Source: an uncultured Selenomonas sp. (GTDB taxonomy: Bacteria; Bacillota; Negativicutes; Selenomonadales; Selenomonadaceae). From it: a DNA stretch of 12,067 bases. Shown piece after piece: positions 8,330 through 12,067 of the stretch (position 1 is its first letter; the number at the start of each line of letters is the position of its first letter). Under the pieces are notes generated by a model, which searched no databases, was not told the DNA's origin, and saw only the letters and a program-made list of their open reading frames with translations. The stretch is from assembly GCA_945494195.1 (NCBI GenBank), contig CALYVJ010000025.1:1-12067 (forward strand), written 5' to 3'. The position numbers and the translations under genes were made by a program.

Positions 8330-8358
8330 AAAAACCTTCCTCAACGAGGAAGGTTTTT
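8330..8358 (-). terminator. hairpin between the glycyl-radical gene and nrdG
   Basis: A perfect 13-bp stem (8330-8342 with 8346-8358) has a 3-base loop and ends in five T residues on the minus strand, so it has the form of an intrinsic terminator. It lies about 12 bases past the stop of the small NrdD-like gene and ends about 5 bases before the nrdG ribosome site. It may end the small transcript with partial readthrough into nrdG, or act as an attenuator. The stem is also palindromic enough to work on the plus strand. Confidence 0.8.
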
Positions 8359-8370
8359 GTGATTGCGGTT

Positions 8371-8658
8371 TTAGTGCCGCATCCCATGCTTCACGCGGTC
8401 ATGTTCTTCGGCGCGCTTGGCATTGTTCCAGCGGTCAATGGTGCCGACCAGATAGCCGGTGATGCGACGGATGCGTTCAAACTTCTGTGGCTGGAGAACG
8501 TAATCGATGTTGACATCGTCGTTGCCAGCGGCTGAAATATGGAGTGTGTCAAGTTTTTCCTTGGTTTCATTCTCGACATAGTCGATGTAATTCACAATTT
8601 CCTGCTCGGAAATGTCCTCGAGACCTTCTACGGTTACGTCAATGCCATTCACTAACAT
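8371..8658 (-). CDS. stand-alone NrdD-type glycyl-radical domain protein
   Basis: This is a 95-residue protein. From the chosen start, residues about 60-95 match the C-terminal end of class III ribonucleotide reductase: 'RRITGYL' with the presumed radical glycine G68, then 'RWNNAKRAEEHDRVKHG'. The glycine lies 27 residues from the end; in E. coli NrdD it lies 31 from the end (G681 of 712). There is no cysteine anywhere, so the zinc-binding cysteines of full NrdD are missing, as is the whole catalytic barrel. The first 55 residues are acidic and unfamiliar to me. I chose ATG 8656-8658 because AGGTGG lies 5 bases upstream. An ATG at 8688 would add ten residues but has no ribosome site, and an in-frame stop lies just before it. 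The gene is not a decayed end of a neighbouring nrdD: the region upstream is regulatory DNA. It may be a reductase subunit or a spare part for damaged NrdD. Confidence 0.75.
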   Translation of the reverse strand: MLVNGIDVTVEGLEDISEQEIVNYIDYVENETKEKLDTLHISAAGNDDVNIDYVLQPQKFERIRRITGYLVGTIDRWNNAKRAEEHDRVKHGMRH

Positions 8659-8738
8659 GTAATCCACCTGTCTTCCGATATTAATCATGCTTATTTATTA
8701 ATCTTGATGCAAACAGAATTTTTTTCGCCTGCAAGGAA

Positions 8739-8768
8739 ATTATACAATATATATGGTTTGCTAGTCAA
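8739..8768 (-). promoter_or_regulatory. sigma-A promoter of the glycyl-radical gene
   Basis: The minus strand has TTGACT (8763-8768), an 18-base spacer and a perfect TATAAT (8739-8744). The predicted start near 8732 gives a leader of about 75 bases to the ATG at 8658. This is the only consensus promoter seen for the nrd pair. Confidence 0.75.
8742..8757. promoter_or_regulatory. NrdR-box-like operator overlapping the promoter
   Basis: The 16 bases from 8742 match 13 positions of the NrdR consensus ACACWATATATWGTGT. The site covers the spacer and part of the -10 of the promoter above, where binding of NrdR, the general repressor of ribonucleotide reductase genes, would block transcription. NrdR boxes usually come in pairs about three helical turns apart. 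A weaker partner (9 of 16) can be drawn at 8776-8791, with starts 34 bases apart. The site is AT-rich, so chance resemblance is possible. Confidence 0.5.
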
Positions 8769-8812
8769 TAGTAATACTACATATAGTTGTTTATGGCACG
8801 TAATACACAGGC

Positions 8813-8821
8813 TTATCCACA
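8813..8821 (+). promoter_or_regulatory. perfect DnaA box
   Basis: TTATCCACA, the exact consensus DnaA box, lies about 45 bases upstream of the -35 of the glycyl-radical gene. Three TGATA-type repeats (8835-8855) follow in AT-rich DNA. A second perfect box in the same orientation is 151 bases further on. Confidence 0.6.
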
Positions 8822-8855
8822 GAAAAAATATGTATGATATCTGATATTTTGATAG

Positions 8856-8940
8856 TTTATGCAGCTATCGCTCCGTCCGGACTGCAGGGTAAACGATGAA
8901 ATCCGCGTAGTTATTGATTGCGGGGTAAGCGGGGGGATGA
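8856..8940. other. unexplained GC-richer segment between two DnaA boxes
   Basis: This stretch is richer in G and C than the AT-rich DNA on its left. It contains short inverted repeats: the 8-bp palindrome GTCCGGAC (8875-8882), TGCAG/CTGCA (8860-8864 with 8882-8886), GATAG/CTATC (8851-8855 with 8864-8868), and CCGC/GCGG around 8902-8923. I find no convincing open reading frame and do not recognise a known riboswitch or small RNA. It could be the untranslated tail of the mscS transcript or a structured RNA. Confidence 0.3.
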
Positions 8941-8963
8941 ATAAAATTTCTTGGAGGAAAAAG

Positions 8964-8972
8964 TTATCCACA
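8964..8972 (+). promoter_or_regulatory. second perfect DnaA box
   Basis: A second exact TTATCCACA lies four bases beyond the mscS stop codon (8977-8979), in the same orientation as the box at 8813. Together they bracket the intergenic region behind the nrd genes. Confidence 0.6.
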
Positions 8973-8976
8973 AGCG

Positions 8977-10044
8977 TCATTGCGGGGATTGGTCGGCTTG
9001 AATGACCGTGCGGATCGGATAGGGGATTTCGATTCCTTCTTCCCGATAACGCTTGGTCAGCGCTTTGATAAATTCGTGTTTGAGCAAAAATTGATGGTCG
9101 AAGCGGCTGGAATGCATGATGACATTGAAGTCAATGCTGGAATCGCCGAAAGTGTGGAAACGGACGGCTGGCTTTATTTTTGCATCTTTGTCGACTTGCT
9201 CCAGGATGGTTTCGGCAACTTCAACGGTCACGCGTTCGACTTTTTCGAGGTCGCTGTCATAAGCCACGCCAATGGGAATACGGATGACGATGTCACGGTG
9301 AGGCATGCTGAAGTTAGTGATGTTAGAGGAAGCGATTTTTTGATTTGGTACGACTACCATATTGGCATCGCCGGCCGGAACAATGGTGGTGAAGCGCCAG
9401 GTAATATCGGTGACACGGCCCTCTTCACCGGTGCTTAGGCGGATGTAATCACCGATGCGCAGCTGTTTGGAAAGAATCAGATGCAGGCCGGAAAAGATGT
9501 TGGCCAGCGTTTCTTGTAACGAGAGGGCAACGGCCATACCACCGACACCCAGGGCAGTCAGTATGGGGGCAATGGAAATCCCATAATATTGAAGGATGAC
9601 GAGAAAGCCCATCGCGTAGATAATGCCGTTGACAATGGCATTTAGCAAGGTGGTCTTTGGCATCTTCTGATCAGAGCGCTCGATTTGCATGTCAATGATG
9701 CCGTTTACGGTGCGGGCAATAACCCGGGTAATCGACAGGATGATGACGGTGAATAAGACATAGGAGAAAATCCTGACCAGTGGTTCACTCAGATGGCTGG
9801 TGTTGACAATCCAATAAAGGCCAACGACGAGGCAGAGGGAAAACGGTACTCCGCGGAGTGCGTTGACAAAAATGAATTGCCAGGTCGTTTCATCTGTGGA
9901 GAGATGACGGGAAACGCGGCGATGAATGATGCGGTTGATGGTGATACCAGCGGTAAGGGCGACGGCGAGGATGCAGCCCGGCAGGATAAGCATTTCTAAA
10001 AGATGAGCCCAGTCAATCCAGGACATCCATTCCATAGTGGACAA
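8977..10044 (-). CDS. MscS-family small-conductance mechanosensitive channel
   Basis: This 355-residue inner-membrane protein would release solutes on sudden osmotic downshift. Hydrophobic spans lie near residues 14-36, 58-81, 88-112, 134-154 and 158-176. The last runs into the pore-lining helix 'LGVGGMAVALSLQETLANIFSGLHLIL' (residues about 165-191), whose glycine/alanine pattern is diagnostic of MscS. The soluble beta and alpha/beta vestibule domain follows, closing with 'IPYPIRTV', typical of the family. It has two more spans than E. coli MscS (three). TTG 10042-10044 is the better start: AAGGGGG is 7 bases upstream of it but 16 from the in-frame ATG at 10033-10035. It is transcribed singly and divergently from the acetyltransferase gene. 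No terminator with a clear T run is visible downstream. Confidence 0.92.
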   Translation of the reverse strand: MSTMEWMSWIDWAHLLEMLILPGCILAVALTAGITINRIIHRRVSRHLSTDETTWQFIFVNALRGVPFSLCLVVGLYWIVNTSHLSEPLVRIFSYVLFTVIILSITRVIARTVNGIIDMQIERSDQKMPKTTLLNAIVNGIIYAMGFLVILQYYGISIAPILTALGVGGMAVALSLQETLANIFSGLHLILSKQLRIGDYIRLSTGEEGRVTDITWRFTTIVPAGDANMVVVPNQKIASSNITNFSMPHRDIVIRIPIGVAYDSDLEKVERVTVEVAETILEQVDKDAKIKPAVRFHTFGDSSIDFNVIMHSSRFDHQFLLKHEFIKALTKRYREEGIEIPYPIRTVIQADQSPQ

Positions 10045-10071
10045 AATAAAACCCCCTTAGTTATCGATGAC

Positions 10072-10086
10072 AGTGATTGAATCACT
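10072..10086. promoter_or_regulatory. perfect 15-bp palindrome, likely operator
   Basis: AGTGATT and AATCACT flank a single central G. The site abuts the -35 of the acetyltransferase promoter and lies 14 bases upstream of the mscS ribosome site, so one bound protein could affect both divergent genes. I do not recognise the regulator. Confidence 0.45.
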
Positions 10087-10113
10087 TGAACTCGAAAATA
10101 CAATTATTATACT
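10086..10113 (+). promoter_or_regulatory. promoter of the GNAT acetyltransferase gene
   Basis: TTGAAC (10086-10091), a 16-base spacer and TATACT (10108-10113) make a good sigma-A promoter about 45 bases before the ATG. The same AT-rich block also contains a TATAAT on the minus strand (10106-10111) that could serve the divergent mscS gene, though it has no clear -35. Confidence 0.6.
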
Positions 10114-10158
10114 ATATAATAGGAAAAAGAAAAACAAAAATAGGAATGGAGCGATAGT

Positions 10159-10704
10159 ATGGCAGAAATTCTGCACGTCGGTGAACGTCTCCAATTGCGG
10201 AAGGCAGAGTTATCCGACCTCGGTTATATCATGAAACTGGAATATGAGCCAGAGAATCTCAAGTTTATCGTCCCCTTTGACCGGGACTTTCATACGAACC
10301 TTATCCGTGAAGGAAAAGCGGCTATGGATATTATTGTCGAGGAAAGAGAGACTGGCAAGCCTGTTGGGTACTTGATGATTAACGGGCTGACGACTGAGGC
10401 GAAGGAAATCGAGTGGACCCATGTCATCATCGAGGAAAAAGGCGTTGGATACGGGCACGAAGCCATGAAGCTGTTGAAGGCTTGGTCCTTTGAGGATTTG
10501 AAGTTTCATCGTGCCTGGATGGATTGTAAGGACTATAATGCACGAGCCTTGCACCTTTATGAGTCAGAGGGAATGGTGCGGGAAGGCTTGATTCGAGAGA
10601 CCATCATTACCAACGGCGTATATGAAAATCTGGTAATATTAGGGATTTTGGATCGTGAGTATCAGGCACGGAAGGAACAGGGACTGGAACTTCCCGCGAA
10701 ATAA
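10159..10704 (+). CDS. GNAT-family N-acetyltransferase, RimJ/RimL-like
   Basis: This 181-residue cytoplasmic protein has the GNAT fold and would transfer an acetyl group from acetyl-CoA to an amine. The acetyl-CoA pyrophosphate-binding loop is 'EKGVGYGHEA' (93-102), in the Q/R-x-x-G-x-G/A position. 'YNARALHLYESEGM' (126-139) is the usual late motif containing the conserved asparagine. The early block 'LQLRKAELSDLGYIMKLE' resembles RimJ/RimL and SpeG-like members. The substrate (ribosomal protein N-terminus, polyamine or other) cannot be read from the sequence. The ATG has GGAG 7 bases upstream. The gene has its own promoter and is followed by a terminator, so it is a single-gene unit. Confidence 0.88.
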   Translation: MAEILHVGERLQLRKAELSDLGYIMKLEYEPENLKFIVPFDRDFHTNLIREGKAAMDIIVEERETGKPVGYLMINGLTTEAKEIEWTHVIIEEKGVGYGHEAMKLLKAWSFEDLKFHRAWMDCKDYNARALHLYESEGMVREGLIRETIITNGVYENLVILGILDREYQARKEQGLELPAK

Positions 10705-10738
10705 CAAGATAGAACCTGCATATAAGAATGAAGCAAAC

Positions 10739-10797
10739 AGGACACATGTTTAAGAAACAAGAGGAAATCCGCATCGTTTCAAGACATGTGTCCTTTT
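10739..10797 (+). terminator. terminator after the acetyltransferase gene
   Basis: AGGACACATGT (10739-10749) pairs perfectly with ACATGTGTCCT (10784-10794), followed by TTTTATT. An inner GAAAC/GTTTC stem (10754-10758 with 10776-10780) can also form within the 34-base loop, giving an unusually long hairpin. It lies about 35 bases past the gene and separates it from deoB. Between here and the deoB ribosome site I see only weak promoter candidates, such as TTGTAA (10799-10804) with TAATAA 17 bases on. Confidence 0.75.
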
Positions 10798-10908
10798 ATT
10801 GTAAGCCGGAAAGGGATACAATAATAACAACCTAAGATAAGATTAAGAACAGTAATCGTCAGACAATTGTAAACATAACGAACTGTTTATGGTATGGGAG
10901 GTCTTTTT

Positions 10909-12067
10909 ATGAGTAAATTTAAACGTGCCTTTATTATTGTGCTGGACAGCTATGGTATTGGCCGTGAGCCGGATGCTCCGGAATTCGGTGATGATGTATG
11001 CAACACGTTGAAATCCATTGTTGCTTCTCCAAAGTATGATACGCCGAATATGAAAAAACTTGGTCTCTTCAATATCGATGGCGTGGATTGCGGTACGCCG
11101 GAAGCAAAGCCGATGGGAAGCTTTGCCCGCCTGCGTGAACTTTCTCGTGGTAAGGATACTACCATTGGCCATTGGGAAATTTCCGGTATCGTATCGGAGC
11201 GTCCGCTGCCAACTTATCCGGACGGCTTCCCCGCTGATTTGATTGCGAAACTCGAGAAGGCCTTTGGCAAAAAAATCCTGTGCAACAAGCCTTATTCCGG
11301 GACGGCTGTCATCCACGATTACGGCCGTGAGCAGGAAGAAACCGGCGGCTTGATTGTTTATACGTCGGCGGACAGTGTTTTCCAGATTGCTGCCAATGAG
11401 GCCGAGGTGCCAGTAGAAGAACTCTATGATTACTGCAAGACGGCTCGCGAGATGCTGCAGGGGGAACATGGGGTAGGCCGTGTCATTGCCCGTCCGTATG
11501 TAGGCAGCTATCCGGATTATACACGTACTTCCCGTCGTCATGATTTCTCGCTGGATCCGACGGGGGACACCATGATGGATGCGTTGCAGCGTAAAGGTCT
11601 TGAAACCATCGGCGTCGGTAAGATTTCCGATATTTTCGCAGGCCGCAGCATTAGCCGCAGCTTGGGCATCAATAAGGATAATGTCGATGGCATGGAAAAG
11701 ACGCTGAAAGTCATGGATGAAGATTTCACAGGGCTGTGCTTCGTAAATCTTGTGGATTTTGATATGCAGTATGGTCATCGCCGCAATATTGATGGTTATG
11801 CGGAGGCTGCGACGGTATTTGACCGCCAGCTGGGCGAGTTCATGGCAAAGATGAAAGACGATGATGTGCTGATGATTACAGCAGACCATGGTTGTGACCC
11901 GGGAGCACCGGGGACGGATCATACGCGCGAGTATGTGCCATTGTTGATTTACGGCAAGCAGATCAAAGAGGGCGTCAACCTCGGAACCTATCCGACCTTT
12001 GCCATGATTGGCGCAACGATTTCGGATATGTTTGGCTGTGACCTCAAGACGAAAGGTGAGAGCCTGT
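10909..12067 (+). CDS. deoB: phosphopentomutase, 3' end cut by the window
   Basis: The 386 visible codons are nearly the whole of a phosphopentomutase (about 390-395 residues). The enzyme interconverts ribose- or deoxyribose-1-phosphate and the 5-phosphate in nucleoside salvage. It belongs to the alkaline phosphatase superfamily and needs two Mn ions. 'VLDSYGIG' holds metal ligand D13. T85 in 'TTIGHWE' is the phosphorylated threonine, at the same number as in the Bacillus cereus enzyme. D285 and H290 ('DFDMQYGHR'), D326-H327 ('TADHG') and H338 are the other ligands. The ATG at 10909-10911 has GGGAGGT 6 bases upstream. The frame is open to the last base. A purine nucleoside phosphorylase gene often follows in Firmicutes but would lie outside the window. 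Confidence 0.95.
   Translation, partial: MSKFKRAFIIVLDSYGIGREPDAPEFGDDVCNTLKSIVASPKYDTPNMKKLGLFNIDGVDCGTPEAKPMGSFARLRELSRGKDTTIGHWEISGIVSERPLPTYPDGFPADLIAKLEKAFGKKILCNKPYSGTAVIHDYGREQEETGGLIVYTSADSVFQIAANEAEVPVEELYDYCKTAREMLQGEHGVGRVIARPYVGSYPDYTRTSRRHDFSLDPTGDTMMDALQRKGLETIGVGKISDIFAGRSISRSLGINKDNVDGMEKTLKVMDEDFTGLCFVNLVDFDMQYGHRRNIDGYAEAATVFDRQLGEFMAKMKDDDVLMITADHGCDPGAPGTDHTREYVPLLIYGKQIKEGVNLGTYPTFAMIGATISDMFGCDLKTKGESL

Noticed and set aside
8659..8688. N-terminal extension of the glycyl-radical gene to the ATG at 8688
   Set aside because: No ribosome site precedes 8688, while AGGTGG is well placed for the ATG at 8658. The longer form cannot be fully excluded.
8689..8976. Remnant of a full-length nrdD upstream of the small gene
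   Set aside because: I saw no NrdD-like peptide in this stretch; it contains promoter and operator-like elements instead.
8938..9006. A 22-codon plus-strand open frame starting MNKISWRKKL
   Set aside because: The G-rich run abuts its ATG with no spacing, and it overlaps the end of mscS. No other support for it is visible.
10843..11922. A 359-codon open frame on the minus strand
   Set aside because: It is the antisense shadow of deoB, whose plus-strand product has all its metal and phospho-threonine residues. The minus-strand product resembles no family and has no ribosome site.

Overview
The window looks like chromosomal DNA from an anaerobic or fermentative member of the Firmicutes. It has strong AGGAGG-type ribosome binding sites, near-consensus sigma-A promoters, a class III (oxygen-sensitive) ribonucleotide reductase activase, an L-lactate permease and a Firmicutes-style MurNAc salvage cluster. 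A Selenomonas-like Negativicute is my best guess from general resemblance. That is an inference; no rRNA or other phylogenetic marker is present. I see no mobile element, CRISPR array, tRNA or rRNA.

Layout, left to right. (1) 55-3473, minus strand: a three-gene operon murQ-murP-mupG for uptake and breakdown of MurNAc or the MurNAc-GlcNAc disaccharide from peptidoglycan, with an extended -10 promoter just upstream. (2) 3554-5249, minus: lactate permease gene lldP with its own consensus promoter and a strong terminator. (3) 5312-6740, minus: ilvA, an ACT-domain threonine ammonia-lyase, with its own promoter and a modest terminator. (4) 6846-7725, plus: two tandem UspA-family genes, divergent from ilvA and ending in a bidirectional terminator. 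(5) 7804-8658, minus: nrdG and, upstream of it, a very small gene for a free-standing NrdD-type glycyl-radical domain. The roughly 320-base leader region behind the small gene holds a consensus promoter, an NrdR-box-like palindrome lying across that promoter, and two perfect DnaA boxes. (6) 8977-10044, minus: an MscS-type channel, divergent from (7) a GNAT acetyltransferase at 10159-10704. A perfect 15-bp palindrome lies between them. (8) 10909 to the end, plus: deoB (phosphopentomutase), cut off by the window edge.

Most of the window is ordinary metabolic core. The part most worth a second look is the nrd locus. The large catalytic NrdD body is not next to its activase. Only a 95-residue protein carrying the glycyl-radical motif is present, under what looks like NrdR- and possibly DnaA-linked control. 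It could be half of a split class III reductase, or a spare-part protein for repairing oxygen-damaged NrdD, analogous to GrcA for pyruvate formate-lyase. The sequence alone cannot decide between these.
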